From Rachycentron canadum (lineage: Eukaryota; Chordata; Actinopteri; Carangiformes; Rachycentridae), in NCBI GenBank assembly GCA_038496675.1, contig CM076650.1:22091627-22155626 (forward strand): DNA of 64,000 nt, written 5' to 3'. The notes beneath the pieces were generated by a model. The model ran no database searches and was not told where the DNA came from. It saw only the letters and a list, made by a program, of their open reading frames with translations. Below are positions 47,050 to 57,839 of this stretch, in pieces. Within the stretch, counting starts at the first letter, position 1. Each line of letters begins with the position of its first letter. The position numbers were made by a program, and so were the translations under genes.

Positions 47050-50000
47050 ATGATGCCTCGGTCTCCCAGTCAGATAGAGGAAAGCCCTGACTGCGTTTTT
47101 GATCAAACTGAGTCATAACCAGTGTCTGACTTGTTCTTTTATCATATGATAACATTATGCCACAGAATTTGGAGCCTAATTTAGGTGAAAACAGAACTTT
47201 TATTAACTACATAACAAACCTAAAAAGCTGAATGCGGTATGTTTGCTGTCGGCTGTGAAGTTACAGCACTCCAGCTTGGTAATCTCTACTCTCTGCCTTA
47301 GAAAGATGGCTAACAGCTAAAGTCAGAGAGCTATATCACGTGAGAGCTAGCTTGTGAGATAACTGTGGCTAACCCAAGCTAAAACTAAAGTTTTACACAA
47401 AAAAAAAAAAAAAAAAAAAACAAATAGCAAAACTGACAGTAAAGCTAGGCTAGCTAACCTAGCAGATCTCAGTGGCTGCTTTTATGCCACTTTTGTGTGC
47501 TTGACCTTTAAATCATATAATGAAATGTATTAAATGTAATAAATTAATTAATTATGCTGATTTCACATATCAATAGTAATTATAAGAACCAACCAAGTCT
47601 ATATAGGTCATTTGCCTGCACCCCGGGGTATGACCCAGCAGTAGACCTTCAGTGTCATGGTAATGATAATAAACACATAATGGAGGTTGTTTAACGGTCA
47701 TGGATTAAAGAAACAACACTGACTAAAGGTTTCACATGGGAAACAAATGGTGATCTTCTGTGTATATCACATGACTTCTTCCTTTGAACCTGTCATCACT
47801 GCTACAGCCGCTAGACGTTGCCTAGTAATAAAACGAAACTATTGGTCATAATAACCTGCTCACATCAATGACCTCGGGTGTCATTTGTACAATGACGGTC
47901 TCTCAAAAGAACACGTTGCCGGTAGATTCTGCAGTTTCTCCTCTAAAGGTCATCTAAAGGCAGAGGGACTGTAATTTAACACATCTGTTTTACATTTATC
48001 TTTCTACTTCACTGCTTCTGTAGTTACTGCACACTCTACTGCAGTTTTTAATTCAACCAGCTTAAGAGCGGGACAGAAAAGTAAAAAGGCAAAACAATTA
48101 CAACATTTACATTAATTGGCTAAGAACAACGCAATGACAATGATTTGAATCAACAGCTTAATTTAAGAGCCCTTTAAATGTACAGACAAACACTGTTGTG
48201 ACTTTTGACTGACGCAACACACTCATTTTTTTTTTTTTTAATAAGATATTTCAGTTTTTGAGGGAAATATCTAAATAAAATGAAATAAATATACAAACAT
48301 ACACATATACTTTTAAGGTATGACCCACATTATGTATTGAGGTCATTTAGAGACATATTTGTTTGTGATTTATGGCCCATAGCCCAAAGGTATTTAGCTT
48401 ACTCTTGTGAACAAAAAGAAAAATACATTTTTCTCCCCATTTCTGTGACTTACATGACAAATCAGTTAGCGATGATTAATGTTCTGTCTTCAGTTTTGTC
48501 ATTTGGCAGAATTATGTGTTGGCTTCCCTTGAGGGAACCCCAACATCAAACTTGAATAAAAATAAAATTCCCAATATCCTACAGCCAATACAGGCGTCAT
48601 GCTTTGAAACCAATTCTCAGTGTATTAAGTGTTGCAAGCGATTTCCCACCCCTCTTACATATATCAGCCCCATTCTGGAGAGAGTGTGAAGTGATTCCCT
48701 TTTACACAGATCAATAAGTGTGACATGAAATATAACTATCTGGATTCTTTTGAGAAAAGATGAGTAAGCCTTTGGCAAAACTGCCTCAACCACATTTTAT
48801 TCAACGAAACAGAAGATCTGTTCTGATGAAATCTGGGCAGTGATAGAACAAACCTGCCTACGTGAAGGTCAGCTTTAATGTAGGCTGCAACGCTTTCACC
48901 TCCACCTTCACGTCTTTAGATATAGAGCTCTAAGTATAAACGAATGTGACTCCATGAGAGGATAAATCTCTTTGCCTGAGCCTCCATAAATTCCAGTGTT
49001 GCACTTTAGTTACCATTTTAGGAGTGTGCTCTAATATATCATTATTATAGCCTCTACATTTAAACTTCCACAGACCCTTGTTCTGTAACTCAGAACTATC
49101 ATCAGAATCACAAAACTGTCTGAGCTTTAAAATATGTCTTTAAGTCTGCCAACATCAAATAAAGAAAAGTATTTGAGATAATACAGCTTCAGAAACATTT
49201 TACGGATCCCTTTAAGAATTTAAATAAACGTGACATTCTACTCACATCTCTTGAGCCACTGATCCTTGCAAAAGTACTTCATCTCATTTTTAATTTCACT
49301 GTTAGCCAGAAGATTTTTTTTTTTTTAACTACATACCAACAGCATCATAAACTCATATCTGTGTAGAAGTCCAGTCAAGTGCCAATGTTGTTGTTATTCC
49401 TCTTTATTCCCCAAAAAGTATAATATATATAATATAACAACTTCGAGGGACTTACGTTGGCCCTAAACGCACCACGGCTTAAGGAAACACATGGAAACAG
49501 ACAAAACACAAACAAATCTTCATCATCTTGACAACACATGCACAACAAAACATCCAACCAAATACAGAAACATGTTATTCACAAAGACAAATTGCAAATA
49601 CACACATCACAACCATATGCAGTAGTGCGCACAGAGGGAAACAGAAGTGTTAACGGGGCACACAAAAAAGTGCCACACGTGGCAGGGATGCACTTGGTGC
49701 TTTGTGAAGCGGTAAACAACAATTGCATCCCACATCACTTTCTACGTGTCTCTTGGAAAACACCTCTGCTGTCACCTGTGCTCCTCGAAGCACTCTCTGT
49801 ATCCGGTTGTATCGTGCGCATCTGCGGAGCTGGCGTCGTTATATTGAGGAAGGTGTTTTCTGCATTTGCTTGTTTTCCTTCACCGTAGAGCCTCCATTAC
49901 AAATCAATGTCCTGCATTTAAGGTTTAACTCAGATAACAGTCTGTAAGCAACGATTCAAAAGAAGAATGACCCAAAATGCATTTATTAATATTATGAATA

Positions 50001-50640
50001 TTTAATATTCATTACATTACTGTTACATTAGAGTAGAGCTAATAGTAATAGTGGTGGCGTTTTTTTACCTCTTACTTTTGTTCCTCCTGGGCTCTTTTTT
50101 TAATATTCCTCCTCCACTGAGGCAGTGGTTGTTGAATATGCAGTAGTATATCCTCAGCTTGGTTTTATGGATGCTGCAGCGAGCAGTTGACCTACAGTAG
50201 TGGCTTATGTGTCATTTCTTGTACAGTTATTCCCCACTGGCAACTCAGAGTTAGGCTGGCTGATTCCTTCACTGTTTACACAAACAAATTAACTCAGTCA
50301 ATGCTTATTTAGTATTGTGCACCATGTATGAATAATACTGCCATTTTTTAATGCTCAAGATGGTTCCTCCATGAATAGTTTAATCAGAAATTTGCATGAA
50401 GCAGCCCAGAAACCTTGTATATTTCATTACATAGTGAGTTCTAATATGGTTTAAATGTGCTGTGTACAATTCTAATCCCTTTAATCTATCCAATGCAGTT
50501 AGCTACAAAACCCAGGTTCACCTTTTAACATTTTCACTTCATGCCTCATCATATAAGATCATACTCGACATGACATTTCACCAAATTCCGGTTCTGATCA
50601 TTTATCAATTCAGCTCTCAGTTTTAAAAGTTGCAATGGGC
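47050..50640. other. Gene-free stretch
   Basis: An A tract lies at 47399-47420. TTTATT at 49982-49987 would be AATAAA on the minus strand, a possible polyadenylation signal downstream of the candidate exon at 50653-50849. No element recognised. Confidence 0.4.
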
Positions 50641-50652
50641 AAGTAAAGCAGC

Positions 50653-50849
50653 CTAAATATCCTGTTCCCTGACAAGTTCCTCCAACTTCATTTCCTTTCT
50701 CGTATCCTCAATTACACCGAGGCCCACTGGGAGATTTAATCCCTGCTGCATGTCCATGTTCTCCTCCCAGTCAGTCATGCCCAGAAAATCTCCACAGGGA
50801 AGTGACCAAGAGGCATCTGTATCGTCCACGCCTCCCCTGGGTCTTCTTA
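50653..50849 (-). CDS. Candidate terminal coding exon, protein unrecognised
   Basis: On the minus strand, a pyrimidine-rich tract ending TTGTTCTTTTGCAG (50850-50863) is a good splice acceptor. From 50849 the sequence is open for 64 codons after two bases that finish a split codon, and ends at TAG (50653-50655). The predicted product has a basic start (RRPRGG), an acidic middle (TDWEENMDMQ), the hydrophobic LPVGLGVIED, and a charged, coil-like C-terminus (RKEMKLEELVREQDI). It contains no simple repeat and resembles no transposon protein I know. I cannot name it. The exon would be the last of a minus-strand gene whose other exons lie at higher coordinates. Chance open frames of this size occur in 64 kb, so the call depends on the splice site and composition. 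Confidence 0.3.
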
Positions 50850-50864
50850 CTGCAAAAGAACAAT

Positions 50865-51499
50865 GGCTCAGTAGAAAAATCCTCCCCAATTACTTTATTC
50901 ATCATGTAAAGTGAGACTTAATTCTAACCATAACCCTGAGCCAATGTGTTAACCTTTAAACAGCCAGAAGGAGGGAGGACTGGTCAAACTGGTGTGACTT
51001 TGCAAAACTCATTCTGACAAAGGCAGTTTTTAGTCTCACACACCCCAAAGCCAATAAATGCTGTGCACAAACTTGTACATATTCACTGGTGCAGGAAGAA
51101 ATACTTGGGGAGGAAATAATAAATGGAAGAAATAGGCGTGAAAAGGTAAAGGAAAACACTTTGAAGCTCAAAAGGCCTCAGAGATCAATAAAACTGCTGA
51201 TGTCTTAACCCAAGGTTAGATAGATATACAAGAAGCTTGTGTGTCTCTCACATTCCTTATCATTTCTCTATCTCATTCTCTCTCTCTCGCACATGCACTC
51301 ATTCACACACACACACAAACACATACACACATACACATATAGAGAAGTGATGAAGGCCGGTGTTTGACACGGGTGATGTAAGTGTGCTGAAACTGAGCAT
51401 GAAGGTCAGGGGGATGCTGGGAGAGCCCAGGCACGCATTACTGAAGTGACAGGAGAGAAATCTCCTCCTTTCTTTCTCCCTAAACACGGTCATGCGCAT

Positions 51500-51577
<78 letters not shown>

Positions 51578-52095
51578 TAAGGCTGATGGATGCTGTTTGA
51601 GTTGGAGTGAAAGTATCCTGTTGTTTTCTACTAAGCACTTTCTGTTCAGCACTCCTTGCCAAGAGTAATGGTCAGTGAAGAGCCCCACTGCTCTGTGTGT
51701 GTACATGTGTGTATTTGTGCGCAAGTGTGAGTGTGACAGAGAGACGAAGACTTCTTGATTCAAAAAATCTTTGTTGTATTTCACAGAGGCTTCACATTCT
51801 AACTGTGTTCTTTGTGCTTGACCACTCATCTCTGTGGCTCCACACACTGAACATTTGCATGTATGTGCTCTGCCAAAACGGATTTGCCCACTCGACTGTA
51901 TGGCAGTTGGCCCAATGTTAAGACTGTTTTCCCACTTCATCCACTAAGTCTTGAACGACTTGTGAGCTGGCAGTGGAAGGAAGCTGGTTAGACCCACCTG
52001 ATCTAAAGATAACACACATTCTGTTGGGGGCTTTTGGACTAGAGCTTTTCTCATGGTTTCCACTCCTATTGAGAAATTCTTAAAGCTACAGTATC
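50865..52095. other. Gene-free stretch with long (CA)n
   Basis: A (CA)36 tract lies at 51501-51573 and smaller CA text at 51304-51342. Frames on the minus strand through it are spurious. Confidence 0.5.
51501..51573 (+). repeat. (CA)36 microsatellite
   Basis: Uninterrupted CA tract preceded by ATGCGCATG. Confidence 0.97.
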
Positions 52096-52106
52096 ATATT
52101 TTAGAC

Positions 52107-52731
52107 CAGTGGTTCCTAACCTGGAGGTAGGAACCCCCAGGTTAAAGAGAGGGTTGCAAGATTATTTTGCGATAGTATTGCAAAATAGGTAAAAAAGTAT
52201 AATATAAAATGTTTTCATTGAATCCCCCATACTAATGTAATTATGTAGTCATTATAAAACAGCCAGTGAGTGAAGTTAGTGTGTGTGAGTCTGGGAGGCA
52301 GATGTGTCTCCTCCAGCTGTAGCAGCAGACTGACCATGGCACAGCACAGTGGAAGATGCGAAATGTTAACAGAGCAAAGTGGCTCAATGTGGAGCAATGG
52401 CTTTTCAAACAAAGAAAAGTCTGTCGGTTCAAGATGCAGACTGGAGACATGTCAAGGTGGACCAACATAAAGTAACGTTACACATTATGTTCAGCTGAAA
52501 AATGTCGTGCCAGCAGCTCAGACAGATCTAGTAGTTGTCATACGTGATAGTGACCCTGGGATGATGGGAGCGAAGAAGTGTGTGTTTGCAGCAGAGGGTC
52601 GCTCTGTCCTCCACTGCTATTAGGCCATGTCCTGTGCGTAAATACACAGGGAGACTTTGCAGATCACTTCTCTGAGATCCAATGGTGAGTCAAGAGAAAT
52701 TCTTGTGTGGCCCAAAGCTTGAAAGCCATTG
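52107..52731. mobile_element. hAT-type non-autonomous transposon with 8-bp target duplication
   Basis: Starts CAGTGGTTCCTAACCTGG at 52107. The complement of its end (at 52731) reads CAATGGCTTTCAAGCTTTGG, giving imperfect TIRs of the CAGTGGTTC style typical of hAT elements. The flanks are TTTTAGAC (52099-52106) and TTTTAGAT (52732-52739), an 8-bp duplication with one mismatch, the hAT hallmark. The 625-base body holds no recognisable hAT transposase or BED finger, so it would have relied on a related autonomous element. Confidence 0.85.
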
Positions 52732-52739
52732 TTTTAGAT

Positions 52740-53880
52740 TATAGTATATGAACTTTGTGACTAACTTGACTGGTCTGCACAGAGCCATGATAACCGTTCC
52801 ATCCAATGCCTGCCAGCCAGGTAGGTCGCCCAAACATCAGTGGATAGGAGCAAATCTAGCGGCAGGTCTTTCTAGAAGAGTGAAGGCTGGATACCCGTAG
52901 AGTCATACCCTTGGCTCTGTCATTTTTAATTTATACAGAGACCTCTTGAATCCAGCTTGGCAGCTTTTCTGAACTCTCATCAGAGCCAACAATGGTCACC
53001 AAAAGGTGGCGGGAATGCACCAAAAAGATGTTTCCCAACTGCCAAAAAACATCAGAAGAACTGTGTTTTACGACGTCACCCAACAGTACCCAGTATGTGA
53101 ACTGAAATCATAGCACATCTTTCAGCCAGTGGCTGTAATGAAGCCAGTGATGGAGCCTGTACCAGCTTGTAATCTGTTTTATGGTTTTGAACTGCTGCCT
53201 AATTTCATGCAAGCTCAATAAATGTTCCCATTTCATCTACATTTTACCTTTACTACACCTCTTCTTTCACTTTCTGAATAATAAAAAATGTATACAGAGC
53301 TGAATTACATTTGTAAACTGATCAGTTTTGAATTGTTTTGCTTGCTGACACAACCTTAGTGGTAAAAAAACAAACAAACAAAAAAAAAAAATTGTGTTTT
53401 TTTCCTTTGAATTATAATCTCTGTCTGTGATTGGACAATAGTACACAACAATTCTGCAATGGTTAGGGGCTGTGAATGGATGTGGAGGTCGAGGTTCTAC
53501 CGAAAAAGAATAGCTCAGAGCAGGTTATTTAGAAATAATGGAAGACATGAACATGAACAAGTTCATTTTAATCGGTGTGAACAGATTTTTGTGCTAACTC
53601 CTGAGAAGTGTGAACATGGACATCGGCAGCCCCTGTTTCTCAGCAAACCCCATATTAAGGAAGGACACATCATCAAAATAATGCTAACATAAATTGATAT
53701 GGATGTTGTTGATAGGTCACAGTGGTTGAACTTTTCCACAGTCCAGTGTCAGAGCAACAGGCTCTTTGGATGTTTCTCTCTACCAGCTCAATACACTGTT
53801 ATGTTCACTGGCCAGGCGCTAATTGCACTATTCTGACATTTGGTGCAGAGGAGGTGGATTTATCTTAACTTTCTCTTCGA
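52740..53880. other. Gene-free stretch
   Basis: An A-rich tract lies near 53380. No element recognised, although 52770-53110 is GC-richer and may be an unidentified repeat. Confidence 0.4.
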
Positions 53881-53884
53881 AACA

Positions 53885-54400
53885 AGTGGGTGGCAACCCA
53901 TTGTGATGTCATCCATTGGCTTATGAGCTGCCGCTTTGAGGCCTCAAGTATATAATTTGGTCACCGGCATCTTGGTCTTCTGAAACCCAAAGAAACCATA
54001 TTTTAGAGGAGATGGTGGAGCTGAGGAGTTGTCAGGCAGGTTGCCGTGTGTGCAGGTCACACACCCTAAAACGTATCCTGCTATGTGGTCTATGGTCTTC
54101 TGATGACTTAATCCAAAAACTGAACATCATCTTAGGGCAGCACAGTGGTACAATGGTTAGCGCTGTAGCCTCACAGTTTGCATGTTCTCACTGTGCCTCC
54201 AGGTTCTCTCAGCCCTCCCGCGACCTCGCACAGATGAGCAGATAATGGATGGATGGATATCATGTTGAATTGAAGAAGACTTGGAACTAGCGATTGAGAC
54301 AGTAAACTCATTAGGGAAATGTTTATTGTGGTTATAAATCAAGTGGGAGATCGAGCCATTTTCCCATAGACTTCAATACCATCTTTGGACACAGCTACCT
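53885..54400 (+). repeat. Fish interspersed repeat interrupted by a SINE
   Basis: The left part (GTGATGTCATCCATTGGCTT near 53903, GGCATCTTGGTCTTCTG near 53966) and the right part (GGAACTAGCGATTGAGACAG, AAACTCATTAGGGAAATGTT, CATTTTCCCATAGACTTCAA) match, in order, a repeat I know from very many teleost loci. The SINE at 54134-54258 splits it just after TGAACATCAT. It is non-coding in what is visible. Confidence 0.6.
54134..54258 (+). mobile_element. tRNA-derived SINE, internally deleted, inside another repeat
   Basis: Has an intact A box (TGGTACAATGG, 54146-54156) and the head GGCAGCACAGTGGTACAATG, then skips the B box and most of the body: TTTGCATGTTCTC, CAGGTTCTCTCAGCC and the tail GATAATGGATGGATGGAT. 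At about 125 bases it is a third of full length. Possible target-site words ATCAT lie on both sides. Confidence 0.8.
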
Positions 54401-56101
54401 TAAATTGTACTGTAGTGAACTCCAGAGTGATAATTCTTTGTGGGCGACTACTTTCACATGACACACGGTCATTTGTTCTTTGTTTATACTGATTTTCCTT
54501 AGCGTGGCTTTAAACAGCTCAACAAAACAAGACAAACTAGAGACACCTTCTTTACCTGAGCTTCACCTTATTGAATACATCCGGGAGACTCTGCCCTGCC
54601 TCTGTTGTCTGTGAATGCCAGATGAAAACCAAGATGTTACACAACCACCAAGCAGCTAGTGTGTTCCCAGCCTTAGTGTTGTCCTCTCAGGAAATGTAAA
54701 TATAAATGTAAATGAAATAGTCATGGGTCAGACCCCGCCCATCTTTGAGCTTGACCTTCATTTTGATCTCAACATAGATAGGCAGACATATAAACACCAG
54801 AAGTGCTCGTAAGGACCGCCTCTGTGGTAGGTCCTGCCAGAGTATTTGTCTCCAGGACTACATTGTGCCATGATGATGCACACACACCCAAGATGAAAAA
54901 AGTGTACTCATGAACACATAATATTCCCGAAGCTGAAGTGTTGCAGCAGACAACACCACTGAATTATAAATTTTGGACAACATGCTTTCCTGTGCAGGTG
55001 TTTTGCTGTTTGTTGCATTTTGCACAACTTTTTGTGTTCAATACATGGAATATGTAGACACAAATGTTCAACTCCTGCCAACAAACTGCCATGCCCCACC
55101 ACATAGACAGTGATGAGCACACACACAAAGTCAGCGTTTTGCTGCCTCTTCCAGCACAGCAAGTGGTGCTGCATAGGTACAGTAGGCCTGAAAGGTTTAG
55201 CAGCATCTTAAGACACAAGCCAAAGCTTCCCACAGAGAGGCCTAGTCAGCCCTTCAGCCAGTCTTCTTGGCTTCACAGTAAACCGACATCAAGCAGCCCC
55301 CGTAGTGCTGAACACGGGACAGGAGAGAGACATAAACACGGCACGGGACAAGCTGCCCGACACAGAGCACCACACCTAACTGTAGCCGAGCAGAAGGGAG
55401 AGATGGGCGGGGGCAGGCCCCCCAGAATATGTGTGTGTCTATATGTGTGCGTGCATGTGCTTGTAAGTATGCGTCTTTGTGTGTGTCTTGTTTACAGAGC
55501 TTTTCTGTCATATGTCTTCATCTCCACTTTCTATCCCCTCACTGTTCTTTCAGCTCTGTGGCTAAGCCAGCATGAGGCAGAGACACACTGTGCAGGTTTC
55601 ATCCCTTAGCTTAGAGGTGAGTGTTTATGCTCGTGTGTGTGTGTGTGTGCGTGTGTGTGTGAATGAGTGAGTGAGAAAGTGGGAGAACAAGAGAGAAAAA
55701 AGAGAGGACGGAGGAACGATTGTGTGTGAGAAACAGAATGTGTAGCCCTGAAAAATGTATGTTTCCTCTCTGAAATTGTGCATTTGTGCCCCTAAATTTG
55801 CTCTCATCCACCCAGTGTGTGTGCTTTCATATATATGTGTGTATGTGTGTGTGCCTGTGTTTACCTCTGCAGTCTGATCCCAAGCTTATACTCTAGTGAG
55901 TGGCAGCCACCACCATTCAGAAGCTCTCTCCTTGGGGCATAATGCATGGAAAAAAACAGGCTTAGGGGCACATCAATTCCACAGGCTTAGCCGAACGACG
56001 GGTGGTGTGTGTGTGAGTGTGTGTGTGCTTTCTTCAGATGCATTTCCTTACAGTGCTCCTGTTTCTAGATGGAGTGACATTAGGGGTGTGTGTGTGTGTG
56101 T

Positions 56102-56124
56102 GGGAGGAGGGGAGGGGAGGGGGG
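56102..56124 (+). other. Predicted G-quadruplex motif
   Basis: G3, a 4-base linker, then G4-A-G4-A-G6. Single-base loops favour a stable parallel fold. It follows a GT tract directly. Confidence 0.7.
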
Positions 56125-56139
56125 TCTTTGTCACATGTT

Positions 56140-57110
56140 AAATGCTGTCATAATGAGCGTATTGAACCAAATGTCAAATAAAAGCAGAGGGATTTAAGGG
56201 GATTCAAGCCTTTGTTAAACGTTCATATTGTCTCCCCACATCTGACAACTGAGACAAAGTGTTATATACAAATGGATTTTCATATCCCCAAATAAACACA
56301 GTCATGAATGAACGCGGTAATGATATCAGATGGAATGTGCTTTATTTAACTCGTATGTGGTCTCTTCAGACGAGTCCTTTGACAGCAGTTATTAAAAGAT
56401 AGTTACTACTCAGACATGAGGAATTGCTCTGTCCTTTGTACATTCCTTGTGTTCCATTAGCACAAGCAGAACATGAAGAATATAGTATTAATATTTAAGA
56501 CTTGCTGTTCACATTAGGGAGAAAAATGAAATGACATTTGAGAGGCTTATGTTTGTTTTCTGATTTTCCAGAAGCCCTTTTAATATCTTACAAACAAAAA
56601 AATAAAAATAAATAAAAAATTGCTGCCTATGGAGACTTTGCAAAGGAAGAGGAAAAACAAGTGAGCCACAGAAATGCCAAAGTGTCAGTGACACGTCTGA
56701 AACATTTCAACCTTTTATGTTGCTTTTCTCCGCTGTCGTGTCGCTTACATTACACGCAGAGTTTACATCTTCTCCTGCTATCTCGCAACTAAATCACACA
56801 TTACATGCAATGAGATTAGTTCACCTAACTCACTCTTACTGAATTTAAATCCCACAAAGCATTCATTTTGAAGAACATCATCATTATTTCATTTTCCCCA
56901 GCAAGTGAACAACACAATTTCGTTTGATTACAAGCCGTGCACTCATGCATTATAAACGACTGAATCATTTCATTACATTTCAAGTCGTTGCAAGGGAACG
57001 GCACATGCTAAATCAGTATTCATAAGTCCATATTTCTTGTTTGATGATAATTTCTCATTTCGCCAGATTAAACAGCATATTTTGGACAAGGGGCTCCATG
57101 AAGCATTCAG
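56140..57110. promoter_or_regulatory. Candidate conserved noncoding block
   Basis: Nearly 1 kb without recognised repeats apart from an A/T-rich patch near 56600, rich in words such as AATGAACGCGGTAATGATAT, GCAATGAGATTAGTTCACC, TTTGATTACAAGCCGTGCAC and GCATTATAAACGACTGAATC. The texture is that of conserved noncoding DNA. Nothing is shown about conservation. Confidence 0.2.
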
Positions 57111-57282
57111 AGTGAATGGCAGAGGAGAAAAGAAAGAGGAAAGCGAGAGAGAGAGAGAGACATTGTGAGTAAGGGAGGGTATTCATGAAAGGATGATATG
57201 ATTTAAGATATTTGGTTTATGTATTATGAACTCTTCTTCTTTTGGTCCTCGGAAAATTTAATTACACACAGGACAACACTTG

Positions 57283-57284
<2 letters not shown>

Positions 57285-57350
<66 letters not shown>
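57285..57350 (+). repeat. (GT)33 microsatellite
   Basis: GT tract, followed by GCGTGTGTGAGTGTGTG. Confidence 0.97.
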
Positions 57351-57355
<5 letters not shown>

Positions 57356-57540
57356 GTGAGTGTGTGTACATTTCTGAGAAGCAAAATTGTGTATGAGAAC
57401 TGAATGCTCCTCCCTCAGCATCTCACCGAGCAGACACCAGACAGAGCTCTGTCCAGAATGGTAGTCAGGATGTCGGTTCCCTGAGAACGATCAAAGAGCT
57501 CTGTGGCTCTGCGCCCCAACCACCAAGGGATTTACTGTCC

Positions 57541-57835
57541 CCATGATGAGTGGGGAGAGAGAATTAAGAGGACGGGCTAGAGAGAAGAAAGGGGGTGAAA
57601 TTGAAGAGAAAGGGGGGGAGCACAGACAAGGGCTATGCAGAAATGAAAGGAAAGGCAAAGGGAAGCAAAGAAACTGAAAGCAGAATGGCTAAGCATGGCT
57701 GAAGGAAGCCAGACTGCAAGAATGAGAGATGAGAAACAGATGAGGAAAAAAGGGACTGAAGGAGACAGAGATGAAGAGGAAAAGGGGTTAGAGAGAAAGA
57801 GGAGGAAGGCACCATTAGAAAGAAAATGAATGGAG
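57541..57835 (+). repeat. Purine-rich tract, ~290 bases
   Basis: The plus strand is mostly A and G with short interruptions, giving serine/phenylalanine/leucine-rich frames on the minus strand. It is not a simple repeat. Confidence 0.7.
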
Positions 57836-57839
57836 AACT

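Larger units (their letters stand above)
54425..57280. other. Gene-free stretch
   Basis: Short GT tracts lie near 55436, 55634 and 56088. The G-rich run at 56102-56124 is a strong G-quadruplex pattern. The large frame at 55064-55609 has no recognisable family and ends in GT-rich low complexity. A candidate 53-base minus-strand exon at 54556-54608 is discussed as a finding. Confidence 0.45.

Noticed and set aside
51299..51940. 213-codon minus-strand frame
   Set aside because: Its middle is the (CA)36 tract and neither flank resembles a protein family.
55064..55609. 181-codon plus-strand frame
   Set aside because: The C-terminal half comes from GT-rich sequence, no domain is visible, and an opposite-strand frame overlaps it. 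Likely chance in a GC-richer patch.
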